Of a stretch of 64,000 bases of DNA, positions 1-8,829 are shown piece after piece (position 1 is the stretch's first letter; each line of letters starts with the position of its first letter). Position numbers and translations under genes: made by a program. The DNA comes from Coneutiohabitans sp964457925 (GTDB taxonomy: Bacteria; Zhuqueibacterota; Zhuqueibacteria; Zhuqueibacterales; Zhuqueibacteraceae): positions 124,001 to 188,000 of the forward strand of contig CAYWGH010000008.1 of assembly GCA_964457925.1 (NCBI GenBank). Reading direction: 5' to 3'. Below the pieces are notes generated by a model, which worked only from the letters and a program-made list of their open reading frames with translations, searched no databases and was not told where the DNA came from.

Positions 1-888
1 GTTTCCAAAGTCGTTGCCATGACCACAGCCTGCATGCTGCTTTACGAACGCGGTAAACTCGATCTGGATGAAAAGGTGCAAACCTATTTGCCGGAGTTTA
101 CGGGAAAAGACAAGGAAAAAGTCACGGTGCGCCATCTGCTGACGCATTGTTCGGGATTGGTGGCTTTTCGATTGTATTATAAAGATTACAAAACCGCGGA
201 TGAAATCATCAACGTCATTCTCCGCGAAGAACTGGAATATCCCACCGCGACTAAAACCGTCTATTCCGATCTTGGCGCAATCTTGTTGGGAAAAATCGTT
301 GAACGCATCTCTGGTAAAACGCTGGAGGTTTTTTGTCATGACGAAATTTTTGCGCCGCTCAAAATGGGAGAGACGTTTTTCAACCCGCCGGCGCAATTTC
401 TGCCGCGCATTGCGCCGACGGAATTTGACACCTGGACCGAGGGCCGCAAAGGCAAATTTTCTCACGGCGTGGTGCACGATGAAAATGCCTACCGACTCGG
501 CGGTGTTTCAGGCCATGCCGGGCTTTTCAGCAGTGCGCGCGATCTTGCAATTTTTTTACAGATGCTGTTGAATGGCGGCAGCTATGGCGAGACGAAGTTG
601 CTTTCGCCAAAAACGATTGCGCTGTTTACTTCACGGCAAAATTTGGTCACCGGCAGCAGCCGCGCTTTGGGGTGGGATACCGCTGATGGCAGTAATTCGG
701 CGGGCAAGTTGATGAGTGAGAGAGCTTTTGGCCATACCGGTTACACCGGCACGTCCGTCTGGGCCGATCCGCAAAGCGGGCTGCTGGTCGTGCTGCTCAG
801 CAACCGCGTTCATCCCACGCGCGAGAACCGGCGCATTCTACCGTTTCGCGCAAAGCTGCACGAGGCGGTGGTGAGATCGATGCGTTAA
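1..888 (+). CDS. Serine beta-lactamase-family (class C / AmpC-like) hydrolase, 5' truncated by window edge
   Basis: The reading frame is open from base 1, so the gene begins outside the window; about 295 residues are visible. The first visible residues, VSKVVAMTTA, match the end of the SxxK motif of this family. The general-base lysine is present and the nucleophilic serine should be the codon just before base 1. A YSD triad (YxN-like) occurs in VYSDLGAILLG and an HTG motif in FGHTGYTGTSVW, in the right order and spacing. The family covers AmpC lactamases, D-peptidases and esterases (Pfam beta-lactamase), so the substrate cannot be told. A signal peptide, if present, is outside the window. 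The gene converges on the HD-domain gene with only 10 bases between. Confidence 0.85.
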   Translation, partial: VSKVVAMTTACMLLYERGKLDLDEKVQTYLPEFTGKDKEKVTVRHLLTHCSGLVAFRLYYKDYKTADEIINVILREELEYPTATKTVYSDLGAILLGKIVERISGKTLEVFCHDEIFAPLKMGETFFNPPAQFLPRIAPTEFDTWTEGRKGKFSHGVVHDENAYRLGGVSGHAGLFSSARDLAIFLQMLLNGGSYGETKLLSPKTIALFTSRQNLVTGSSRALGWDTADGSNSAGKLMSERAFGHTGYTGTSVWADPQSGLLVVLLSNRVHPTRENRRILPFRAKLHEAVVRSMR

Positions 889-898
889 TTGCCAACCA

Positions 899-1474
899 TC
901 AACGCGAGCCTTCAGCCTGGCCGGCCAAACCTAATTCAACGGCGACAGCTTTCATCGCTTTCAGGCAATTCGCGATATGCTCGTCCAACGTCAAACCGAG
1001 CAAGGTTGCGCCGCGCAAAATGTCATCGCGGCTGACCTGGCGCGCGAAGGCTTTGTCTTTCATTTTCTTCTTGACCGAACCGACTTCGACATCCAGCAGG
1101 CTTTTGTTGGGGCGGACCAGCGCGACGGCCGTGAGGAAACCGCATAGTTCGTCCACGGCGAGAATGGTTTTTTCCATCGGGGTTTCAGGTGTGACACCGG
1201 CATAGTCGGCATGCGCCAAAATCGCGCGGCTAATCGCTTCCGGCTCGCCCATTTCACGCAGCAACTTTACGGTTTGATAGGGATGTTCTGCTTTGGAAGG
1301 ATGCCTTTCATAATCCATATCATGCAACAGGCCGACCACCGCCCAGGTTTCTTCGTCTTCGCCGAACTTGCGCGCATAAAAACGCATGGCCGCTTCGACC
1401 GCGAGCATGTGTTTGCGCAGGCTTTCGGAGGCCGTCCACTCGCACATCAGTTGATAGGCTTGGGCACGCGTCAT
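899..1474 (-). CDS. HD-domain metal-dependent phosphohydrolase
   Basis: This is a 191-residue protein with an HD signature, GLLHDMDYERHPS, near residue 53. Further histidines at AEHPYQ and ILAHADYAG are likely metal ligands. It resembles the single-domain predicted HD hydrolases of COG2316, whose substrates are unknown. I start it at the ATG at 1474 because GAGG sits five bases upstream. A longer frame reaches 1561, but its extra 29 residues do not look like the family. The gene is followed, convergently, by the lactamase-family gene. Confidence 0.8.
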   Translation of the reverse strand: MTRAQAYQLMCEWTASESLRKHMLAVEAAMRFYARKFGEDEETWAVVGLLHDMDYERHPSKAEHPYQTVKLLREMGEPEAISRAILAHADYAGVTPETPMEKTILAVDELCGFLTAVALVRPNKSLLDVEVGSVKKKMKDKAFARQVSRDDILRGATLLGLTLDEHIANCLKAMKAVAVELGLAGQAEGSR

Positions 1475-1586
1475 GAGTACCTCAATTATCGTGTTCGGCT
1501 GGAAGATGATTCGCTTTTTGCCGGTACGAACTTGAACGAAATGCAATGACCTGATATTCACACTTTATCTTGATGTTTCAATCAAA

Positions 1587-1607
1587 AGCGACGGCTTGGC
1601 CGTCGCT
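1587..1607 (-). terminator. Rho-independent terminator after the YbjQ gene
   Basis: A perfect 9-bp stem (AGCGACGGC/GCCGTCGCT) with a TTG loop is followed on the minus strand by TTTTGATTG. It lies 15 bases past the stop of the YbjQ gene. Confidence 0.65.
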
Positions 1608-1621
1608 GGATCGCTTTCTGT

Positions 1622-1942
1622 TTACTCCACAAGCACGGCAGTGCCGTTGGCAATGACGATCAAGATCGTCTCTCCCACGCCAAAAGCTTCATAATCCAAA
1701 TCCACTCCGACGACGGCATTCGCGCCGAGTTGCGCAGCATTTGCCTGCATGTCTTTCAGCGCCAAGCCTCGCGCTGCCACCAAATTCTTTTCATACCGGC
1801 TCGTGCGCCCGCCGACTATGCCACGAATGCCCTTGAACAAATCATCAACAAGGTGAGAGCCGATCACAGCCTCGCCCGTCACGATGCCCAAATATTTGAC
1901 AATCGTTTTGCCCTCGATGGATTCTGTCGTGGTAATCATCAT
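1622..1942 (-). CDS. YbjQ/UPF0145 family protein
   Basis: This 106-residue protein matches the YbjQ (UPF0145) family over its full length. It has the typical ITTTESIEGK start, GEAVIGSHLVDDLF, GGRTSRYEKNL and GANAVVGVDLDYE blocks. Members are small homopentamer-forming proteins of unknown function, sometimes called heavy-metal-binding. GGGAG precedes the start by nine bases. A candidate promoter lies at 1963-1991 and a terminator follows, so it is probably transcribed alone. Confidence 0.9.
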   Translation of the reverse strand: MMITTTESIEGKTIVKYLGIVTGEAVIGSHLVDDLFKGIRGIVGGRTSRYEKNLVAARGLALKDMQANAAQLGANAVVGVDLDYEAFGVGETILIVIANGTAVLVE

Positions 1943-1962
1943 CGCGCGCTTCTCCCAAAGAA

Positions 1963-1991
1963 TTCATATCTGGTATAGTTCAAATCTGCAA
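1963..1991 (-). promoter_or_regulatory. Candidate sigma-70 promoter for the YbjQ gene
   Basis: On the minus strand TTGCAG and TATGAA are separated by 17 bases and lie about 20 bases upstream of the YbjQ start codon. Confidence 0.45.
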
Positions 1992-2026
1992 AATTCTGCC
2001 CCAACCAGAGGCGCGACGAATTTTGA

Positions 2027-3301
2027 TCACCGCAAAATCGTTTGCTCGCGACCGGCGCCGACGGAGATGATCGTGATCGGCGTCTGCGTCAATTTTTCGA
2101 TGAAGCGCAAATAATCTTGCGCCGCCGCCGGCAATTGCTCAAAGCTGCGCGCCTTGCCGGTCGATTCGCGCCAACCCGGCAGGGTTTCGTAAACCGGTTC
2201 ACAATTCTCCAAAATTCGCATATCCGCCGGAAAATGCGCCAGCTCTCTGCCGCGATAGCGATAGGCAACACACACCTGAATTTCGGACAAGGAATCTAGA
2301 ACATCGAGCTTGGTCAACGCCCATGCCGCAATGCCATTGACCTGTACGGCATAATTCGCCACTAACACATCGAACCAACCACAGCGCCGCGGGCGGCCCG
2401 TCGTCGCGCCGTACTCCGCGCCCAAGCTGCGCAAATCGATGCCGCTGTCTTCCGGAATTTCCGTGGGCAGCGGCCCCATGCCCACACGCGTCGTATACGC
2501 TTTGATCACGCCCAAAACAGTATCGATTTTCGTGGGGCCGATGCCGAGTCCGGTGCAGGCGCCGCCGCTCGTCGGGCTGGAGGAGGTAACATAAGGATAC
2601 GTGCCGAAATCGAGATCGAGCAATGTGCCTTGTGCACCCTCGCACAAAACTTTTTGACCGGTGTCGATGGCGTGATTCAAGCGGCGGGAAACGTCAGTGA
2701 TGAAAGGATCGAGCTGCTCGTCAAACTCCTGATAAGCACGCAAAATGTCTTCCGGGTCGAGCGGATGTTCATCATACAGCGCGCTTAAGATCGCGTTCTT
2801 CTCCTGTAAATTCTGTTCGATCTTCTTGCGCAAAACCTCCTCATCGAGCAAATCGACGCAACGAATGCCCATGCGATGCGCTTTATCAACATAAGCCGGG
2901 CCGATGCCGCGTCCGGTGGTGCCGATCTTATCCTGGCCGTTCGCTGACTCGCGGCTTTGATCGAGCAGTTTGTGATAGGGCATCACCAGGTGCGCGCGAT
3001 GGCTGATAAACAAGCGGCCTTGCACGGAGACGCCGCGCTCACTCAGCAGTTTCACTTCTTCGAGGAAGGCAACCGGATCGATCACAACGCCGTTGCCCAA
3101 TAAACAAACGGTATGCGCGTGCAAAATGCCGGAAGGAATCAGGTGGAGAACGAACTTTTGGTCGCCGAGAACAACAGTGTGCCCGGCATTCGCGCCGCCT
3201 TGATAACGGGCAACGACTTCGGCATTTTCACTGAGTAAATCAATGATCTTGCCTTTGCCTTCGTCGCCCCACTGAGCGCCAATCACGATTTGAACCGGCA
3301 T
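2027..3301 (-). CDS. purA: Adenylosuccinate synthetase
   Basis: The 424-residue protein joins IMP and aspartate using GTP to make adenylosuccinate, the first committed step to AMP. The N-terminal GAQWGDEGKGK loop carries the catalytic Asp and the GTP-binding glycines. GGANAGHTVV (IMP-binding, catalytic His), TTGRGIGPAY and the C-terminal TKLDVLD base-recognition motif are also seen. Length is normal for the family (about 430). No Shine-Dalgarno is visible; the ATG at 3301 is the only start that fits the family. It follows the STAS gene on the same strand after about 107 bases, so the two could be co-transcribed. Confidence 0.97.
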   Translation of the reverse strand: MPVQIVIGAQWGDEGKGKIIDLLSENAEVVARYQGGANAGHTVVLGDQKFVLHLIPSGILHAHTVCLLGNGVVIDPVAFLEEVKLLSERGVSVQGRLFISHRAHLVMPYHKLLDQSRESANGQDKIGTTGRGIGPAYVDKAHRMGIRCVDLLDEEVLRKKIEQNLQEKNAILSALYDEHPLDPEDILRAYQEFDEQLDPFITDVSRRLNHAIDTGQKVLCEGAQGTLLDLDFGTYPYVTSSSPTSGGACTGLGIGPTKIDTVLGVIKAYTTRVGMGPLPTEIPEDSGIDLRSLGAEYGATTGRPRRCGWFDVLVANYAVQVNGIAAWALTKLDVLDSLSEIQVCVAYRYRGRELAHFPADMRILENCEPVYETLPGWRESTGKARSFEQLPAAAQDYLRFIEKLTQTPITIISVGAGREQTILR

Positions 3302-3408
3302 ATAGAGGGGGAATTTAAAAGTATGAAGGTTTGTTCACGGAAGCGTACAATGGAGAAGTATGCGCCAAATGTTGGCGCGAGCGCGCAACGAATCATCGCA
3401 TGGCTGGC

Positions 3409-3747
3409 TTATTTGAAGCTGGCGATTGCCTGATCGACCGATTCGTACGTTTCAAAAACGGTCAACAGCTTGGTGATCATCAACAAGCTCTGAATGCGCT
3501 CGGTGACGTTGGCAAGCTTCAATTCGCCGCCGTTGTTGCGCATGGTTGTCAGGCCGCTGATCAAAATACCCAAGCCGGAACTGTTCATCCATTCGACGCC
3601 GCCGATGTCCGCGATGATTTTGGTCTGACCTTTGTCGATCAACTCATGCAGCTTGTCGTTGAGCAAGCTTGCGTCCGGACCGCCCATGATCTTTCCGGAC
3701 AGTTCCAGGACGACGGTGTTGCCGACGTTTTTTTCTTGCACATTCAT
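3409..3747 (-). CDS. STAS-domain anti-sigma factor antagonist (SpoIIAA/RsbV-like)
   Basis: This 112-residue single STAS domain has VVLELSGKIMGG at the N-terminus and IGGVEWMNSSGLGIL near residues 53-67. That second block contains the serine pair normally phosphorylated by a partner anti-sigma kinase. Such proteins take part in partner-switching control of sigma factors or of phosphatases. No kinase or phosphatase partner is in the window. The ATG at 3747 is preceded by GAGG seven bases upstream; a longer in-frame extension is basic and unlike the family. It lies 80 bases downstream of secF on the same strand and may share its transcript. Confidence 0.9.
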   Translation of the reverse strand: MNVQEKNVGNTVVLELSGKIMGGPDASLLNDKLHELIDKGQTKIIADIGGVEWMNSSGLGILISGLTTMRNNGGELKLANVTERIQSLLMITKLLTVFETYESVDQAIASFK

Positions 3748-3826
3748 TTTCACACCTCGCTGAACAGTTCGAATGAGGCGCAAACCCCGCCGGCGCTGGC
3801 GTTCATCGCCGGCGGCGCTCAATGAG

Positions 3827-4756
3827 TTAACGCACGCTCACCGGCTTCATTTTGATTTTTGCGGCCTGGTGCTTCTTGTACCATTCCACCACCAGCGGCG
3901 CTGCGATGAAAATGGAGGAATACGTGCCGATCAGGATGCCGATCAACATACAGAAGGCGAAGCCGCGAATCACTTCGCCGCCAAAGTAGAGCAATACCGC
4001 CACCACGATAATCGTCGTGCCGCCCGTCAGAATCGTGCGGCTGAGCGTTTGATTGATGCTCAGATTGATGACTTTTTCAATATTCATGGATTCCCGGCGC
4101 AACAAGACCATGTTCTCGCGGATGCGATCATAGACGACGATCGTGTCATTCAACGAATAACCAACGAGGGTCAAAAACGCCGCAATCACCGCCAAATTGA
4201 TTTCCAAATTGAGGATGGAAAATATCCCCAACGTGATCAGGACGTCGTGAAACAGGGCAATGACCGAACCCACGGCGAAGATAAACTCAAATCGAAAACT
4301 GATATAAACCAAGATCAATGCCAGTGAAATGATGATGGCCCAGATGGCGGAGTCACGCAGTTCCTGCCCGATTTTGGGGCCAACGCTGTCGACCGATTGC
4401 AACACGGGCTTTTCGTTTGGAAAGGATTTTTGCAGCGCTGCGAGAATGCCGTCGGAAATTGCCGTGCCGCTCTCTTGTTCTTGCACGCGAATCAAGAAAT
4501 CCGTGGGATCGCCGAATTGCTTGATTTCAGCTTTGCTGAAACCTTGCGAGGACAGAGCTTGGCGCACGGCGGCGGTTTGTTGGGGGTTCTGAAATTTGAT
4601 ATTGACTTCCGTGCCGCCCAGAAAGTCGATGCCGTAGAGCGGGCCGCCTTTGATCACCAGGGAGAGAAGGCCGGCGAATATCAACACCAACGATATGGAA
4701 AGCGTCACTTTAAGCTTGGAAAGAAAATCAATATTCGTTTGATGAAAAAATTCCAT
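3827..4756 (-). CDS. secF: Protein translocase subunit SecF
   Basis: This 309-residue inner-membrane protein works with SecD to pull proteins through SecYEG using the proton gradient. The start MEFFHQTNIDFLSKLK, the GIDFLGGTEVNI motif near residues 40-50 and the conserved SLNDTIVVYDRIREN stretch are typical of SecF. Six membrane segments can be seen. An in-frame ATG at 4795 overlaps the secD stop codon. The start at 4756 has AGGAG upstream and matches the family N-terminus better. Gene order is secD-secF, as in most bacteria that have them as separate genes. Confidence 0.96.
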   Translation of the reverse strand: MEFFHQTNIDFLSKLKVTLSISLVLIFAGLLSLVIKGGPLYGIDFLGGTEVNIKFQNPQQTAAVRQALSSQGFSKAEIKQFGDPTDFLIRVQEQESGTAISDGILAALQKSFPNEKPVLQSVDSVGPKIGQELRDSAIWAIIISLALILVYISFRFEFIFAVGSVIALFHDVLITLGIFSILNLEINLAVIAAFLTLVGYSLNDTIVVYDRIRENMVLLRRESMNIEKVINLSINQTLSRTILTGGTTIIVVAVLLYFGGEVIRGFAFCMLIGILIGTYSSIFIAAPLVVEWYKKHQAAKIKMKPVSVR

Positions 4757-4791
4757 TGCTACCGTTTCTCCTGACTGAAATAAACTGACGA

Positions 4792-6858
4792 TCAAATGCT
4801 CAACGTCGCCATACGCCGGCGCGACGTAAGAAAATCAAAAATAACGCGTGTGACCACGATCGCCGTGAACATGCTGGCAACAATTCCGATGGAGAGCGTC
4901 ACCGCAAAGCCGCGAATCGGGCCGGTGCCAAATTGATAGAGCACGATGGCCGTGAGCAGCGTTGTGATATTGGAATCAAAGATTGCCCAGAACGCGCGAT
5001 TATAGCCGAGATCAATGGCGGCGCGCACGGTTTTGCCGAAGCGCAGCTCTTCCCGAATGCGCTCGAAGATCAGAACGTTGGCGTCAACGGCCATACCGAT
5101 CGTGAGGATGATGCCGGCCACGCCCGGCAGCGTCAGCGTGGCATCAAAAAAGGCAAGCGCAGCCATGACTAAAACAAGATTCAACAACAACGCGACGTTT
5201 GCAATCAGGCCCGAAAGTTTATAATAAATGCTCACGAATAGAACAACGATGATCAGGCCGAGAATGGCGGAGAATTGCCCCTTGGCAATCGAATCCCTCC
5301 CAAGTGAAGGCCCGACGGTGCGCTCTTCGATGACTTTCATGGGAACCTGCAGGGCGCCGGCGCGCAGCACAATGGCGAGATCTTGCGCTTCTTGTGCACT
5401 CATGCTGCCGCGAATTACGGCCGAACCGTTTGGAATCCTGTCTTCAATATTCGGCGCCATCATCACTTTGCCGTCCAATACAATCGCCAGGCGTTTATTC
5501 ACGTTGGCGCCGGTAACGCGCGAAAAGATTCTTGCGCCCTGATCGTTCATGTTCATATTGACCTGCCAATCGCCCTGGCGCACCACGCCGGCGCCGCTGC
5601 CGATTGTCGCCTGCGCTTCGGTCAAGTAGGTGCCGGTCAATTCCGGCTCCTTCTTGAGCAGATAAAGCCGATAATATTGATTGTCGGCAATTTGCTCAGG
5701 TTTGCCAGACCAGGCCAGTTCAGCATCCGCGGGAATGACTTTTTCAACTTCAGGGCTGTTGATGATGCGCTCGACAATTCTTTGGTTCTTAACCGGGAAT
5801 CCAAAGTCCGGTCCCAGCGCTGCCCCAAGCGAAAGAAACGGCCTTTCACCAAAAATTTCTTTATCAACGGCGATCGTCGAATCGATGCCTGCCACAGCTG
5901 CCTCCGAGGAATCCTGCCCAAGAATCGAGGATTTGCCGAAGAGATCTGAGACCTTGACATCTTCTTCTTCACGAACTTTGGCTTGCGCCGAAGTGTCGAT
6001 TTTCGCTTCTGCCAGCTTTGCGCTATCCTGTTGCGGCGAAATATCGCGTTTGACGACGTTGTCGATTTTTGTAAAAACTTCGTTCACAACTTCAGGGTCG
6101 TAAACAAGCTGAAATTCGAGCAATGCGGTTTGACCAATGATATTCTTGGCGCGCGCGACATCCGAAATACCGGCCAGTTCAATAACAACGCGCCGGTCGC
6201 CCTGGCGCGTAATGGAAGGTTCAGACACGCCGAATTGATCAATGCGATTGCGTAGAATCTCGAGGTTCCGATCGACGGCATCAATCGCGTTCTTTTTAAG
6301 CATGGCGATAATATCCGCATCGGTTTGGGAGCGCTCACCGAAATAGCGGTTCAACCGTAAATCCTTCTCGGCAAAACGCCGTTGCAACACTTCGAAGAAG
6401 TCGACATTCGGTTTGGCAGACTCGGTTTCCACAGCGAGCAGAATCTCCTCGAATTGCGCATTTTTATTTTTGGCCATGTCGCGGGCCATCTTCGGGAGAT
6501 CGACTTCATAAACCAGGTAGGAACCGCCCTGCAAATCCAGGCCGCGTTTGATTGCGCGGGCCTCATGCTTGGCGAGATCGTCGTTGACTTTCACCAACGC
6601 AGCAACTTCTTGCAGAGCAACCGGCAATTCTGCGTTATTGCCTTGCAGCGCCTGTCGCACGCGTTGCTCCAGTACGCCCCTGGTAAGCGCCTGGTTGATT
6701 TCATCGGTTTGAATATTGGTTAACTTGGTGAGTGCGTTGATATGCGTCTCGGCCTTGCCGCGCAAGGAGGTGACGACGACCGTCGGATAAAGTTGATAGA
6801 TAGCCCACAAAACGACGATCGCAATCAAAATTGTCCGCACCGTGTTATTGCGCCTCAT
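4792..6858 (-). CDS. secD: Protein translocase subunit SecD
   Basis: The 688-residue protein is the large RND-type partner of SecF. It has an N-terminal membrane anchor (LIAIVVLWAIYQLYPTVVV), the RGLDLQGGSYLVYEV motif, and RIDQFGVSEPSI with GDRRVVIELAG in the P1 periplasmic domain. The GMAVDANVLIFERIREEL motif follows in the C-terminal membrane half. It is longer than the 615-residue E. coli protein, mainly because of a periplasmic insertion around residues 270-340 rich in Asp, Glu and Ser. AAGGA lies about 12 bases upstream of the ATG. A strong promoter is placed at 6949-6977. Confidence 0.96.
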   Translation of the reverse strand: MRRNNTVRTILIAIVVLWAIYQLYPTVVVTSLRGKAETHINALTKLTNIQTDEINQALTRGVLEQRVRQALQGNNAELPVALQEVAALVKVNDDLAKHEARAIKRGLDLQGGSYLVYEVDLPKMARDMAKNKNAQFEEILLAVETESAKPNVDFFEVLQRRFAEKDLRLNRYFGERSQTDADIIAMLKKNAIDAVDRNLEILRNRIDQFGVSEPSITRQGDRRVVIELAGISDVARAKNIIGQTALLEFQLVYDPEVVNEVFTKIDNVVKRDISPQQDSAKLAEAKIDTSAQAKVREEEDVKVSDLFGKSSILGQDSSEAAVAGIDSTIAVDKEIFGERPFLSLGAALGPDFGFPVKNQRIVERIINSPEVEKVIPADAELAWSGKPEQIADNQYYRLYLLKKEPELTGTYLTEAQATIGSGAGVVRQGDWQVNMNMNDQGARIFSRVTGANVNKRLAIVLDGKVMMAPNIEDRIPNGSAVIRGSMSAQEAQDLAIVLRAGALQVPMKVIEERTVGPSLGRDSIAKGQFSAILGLIIVVLFVSIYYKLSGLIANVALLLNLVLVMAALAFFDATLTLPGVAGIILTIGMAVDANVLIFERIREELRFGKTVRAAIDLGYNRAFWAIFDSNITTLLTAIVLYQFGTGPIRGFAVTLSIGIVASMFTAIVVTRVIFDFLTSRRRMATLSI

Positions 6859-6948
6859 GAACGGCTCATCCTTCTCTTGGTGAGATTAAAACTCTCGACG
6901 AGTATATTCTAATAAAAGATAGGCAGATAAATTTTTGAAACGGCTGCC

Positions 6949-6977
6949 AATATAGATGATTTGCTTCTGAAAGTCAA
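6949..6977 (-). promoter_or_regulatory. Sigma-70-type promoter for secD-secF
   Basis: TTGACT and TATATT are separated by exactly 17 bases on the minus strand. Transcription would begin near 6942 and leave a leader of about 84 bases before secD. Confidence 0.65.
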
Positions 6978-7032
6978 GCGAAAGGTCGGCTTGCAGCAAC
7001 AGCCGGCCCGCCAACATTAGAGCGGGAAAACT

Positions 7033-7821
7033 TTAGAGCGCGACGGCGCGCAACCGGGCGACAATACGATCAACCACCGCGCCGAGTTGATCGGTACTGC
7101 CGCTCAAATATTTTTCATCATAATTCAAACACACACTGCCCAAACAAGGCTCGTCACAAACGGCGCAGCCGGGGTTCAAGCCGGTTTGCCCATATTTATC
7201 CCGCAAGGCGAACAGCTTTTGCACCTCCTCATGCGGCAACTGCCGCTCGCCGCCAAGTTGACGCGCAATCAGCACGATGTGGGCATAATGTTCGACGCGC
7301 TCAAGCCGGTCATAAGCCTCCATCAAGGTTTTGCCCACGGCAACCACACCGTGATTCGCCAATAGAAATGCATCGCTGTGGTGAATGTGAGGGCGGAGCG
7401 TCTCGGGCAACTCATGCGTTGAGGGCGTGCCATAGGCAGCCAATGGAATCGAGCCGAGGGTGGCGATGATTTCCGCGGCAACACAGGCATCCAGAGCTAT
7501 TCCGGCGGTGGCGAAGCCGGTGGCGTGTATGGGGTGCGCATGAACCACGGCATGAACTTCCGGCCGTTCGCGGTAAACAAAGAGATGCATCAACAATTCG
7601 CTCGAAGGCCTGCCGGCGCTGAGCACACGACCCGTGAGGTCGACGCGAACCATGCTTTCCGGGGTCATGTAACCTTTGCTGACACCGGTGGGAGTGGTCA
7701 AAATTGTGCCATCTGCCAAGCGCAAACTGATGTTGCCGTCATTGGCTGCCACAAATCCTTTGTCGTACATCCGTCTTCCGATCTCACAAATGCTCTGCCG
7801 CAGAATTGTCTCATCACTCAT
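7033..7821 (-). CDS. Class II aldolase/adducin-family protein with cysteine-rich C-terminal tail
   Basis: Residues 1-200 of this 262-residue protein form a class II aldolase domain like L-fuculose-1-phosphate aldolase (FucA). NDGNISLR, TPTGVSKG, the catalytic-Glu region PSSELLMHL and the zinc ligands in HAHPIHATG and ANHGVV are all present, so it should be active on a phosphorylated sugar or a related compound. After about residue 215 comes a tail with four cysteines spaced CX2CX3CX4C (GCAVCDEPCLGSVCLN), which is not part of the classical fold. No Shine-Dalgarno is seen. The tail could bind zinc or an iron-sulfur cluster; this is inference. It stands alone between two intergenic regions. Confidence 0.87.
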   Translation of the reverse strand: MSDETILRQSICEIGRRMYDKGFVAANDGNISLRLADGTILTTPTGVSKGYMTPESMVRVDLTGRVLSAGRPSSELLMHLFVYRERPEVHAVVHAHPIHATGFATAGIALDACVAAEIIATLGSIPLAAYGTPSTHELPETLRPHIHHSDAFLLANHGVVAVGKTLMEAYDRLERVEHYAHIVLIARQLGGERQLPHEEVQKLFALRDKYGQTGLNPGCAVCDEPCLGSVCLNYDEKYLSGSTDQLGAVVDRIVARLRAVAL

Positions 7822-8829
7822 GGCGTATGCGCCTGGAAATAGTGGTCAGCAAAAGTTCACCCATGACGGCCATTTTCATCAACAATTGCAATATGTATGT
7901 TTTTGAGTCTTTTTCGCAACATTTTTTTAAAAAAGATACCAAAAGTGCAACATTTTATTTGCATTTCCGCCACAACGATGTTATATTCGCCGCACCATTC
8001 GCAATAAGGACGAGCTCTTAAGGAAGAGTAACCCCTCACACACGGATGTGTCGTTTGCTTCGTAGGACTTTCATCGCAGTTTCTACAAAGACTTCGGACG
8101 CAAGCAGGAAAGTAATCGGTTGGAGCAACTGCGGCGGAAATCAACGCAGTGACGCACCTCAAACCTAGACTCCTCAACACTCCAGCCTGAGAAATTTCCA
8201 AAACCAAAATTATTTCAAGAATTGATGAACGTACTTGCTTCATCAATCGCAGGATGATGCCGTTAATAGGGTAGATGGGCAACTGCAGTGGCGCGACTAT
8301 GATCTAAACCGAACCATTCGAACATTTTTTATTGAGTTTTGCCGTATGAACCGCCCAATCCCGAAACTCAACTCGCTGATTGGCCTCCCCCCCCGACACA
8401 TCGATCATACCTTATTATTTTCTATTTTTAATATTTCTCTTCCAAAGTGCTTTTCTCAACTTATCTTTTTAAGCCGGAACAGGAGGTCCGGCCCACTAAT
8501 CGCTTTGTTTTGTTGATTTCAAACGACGCCAAATCGGGTAGCTTGGCGTTGTCCTGTGTTATTGCTCGTGCGTGAGCTTGCAGCGGTTTCTTGAGAATGC
8601 CGATTGTGCATCCTATGGGGTGCTGAAGAATTGTTGTCGCTCAGGGGTTTCAAGAGATACGGCAAAGCGAGTTTCCAAGAAAGGTGAATTTGCCGGACAG
8701 CGATGGCGCAACTGTGCGCGTCTTGCCTCAGTGCCGTGAGGCAGCCTCGGCGGTTGAGACATCATCATTAATAATGAAAGGGTAGGATTATGGAGGAACA
8801 CTTTAACATGAGGTACGGAGGTCAAACAC
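7822..8829. other. Gene-poor intergenic region, about 1 kb
   Basis: I see no convincing gene on either strand here. The part next to the aldolase is AT-rich and probably holds its promoter: TTGCGA and TACATA, 16 bases apart, lie upstream on the minus strand. Further in are a run of eight C at 8387-8394, a small hairpin GCCGGA/TCCGGC at 8473-8492, and an imperfect hairpin around CGACGCCAA/TTGGCGTTG near 8524-8551. None matches a riboswitch or structured RNA that I recognise. The right end carries the leader of the DUF4398 lipoprotein gene. Confidence 0.5.

Noticed and set aside
8041..8200. Possible riboswitch or tmRNA-like RNA
   Set aside because: I looked for cobalamin, c-di-GMP and tmRNA consensus blocks and found none in the needed order.
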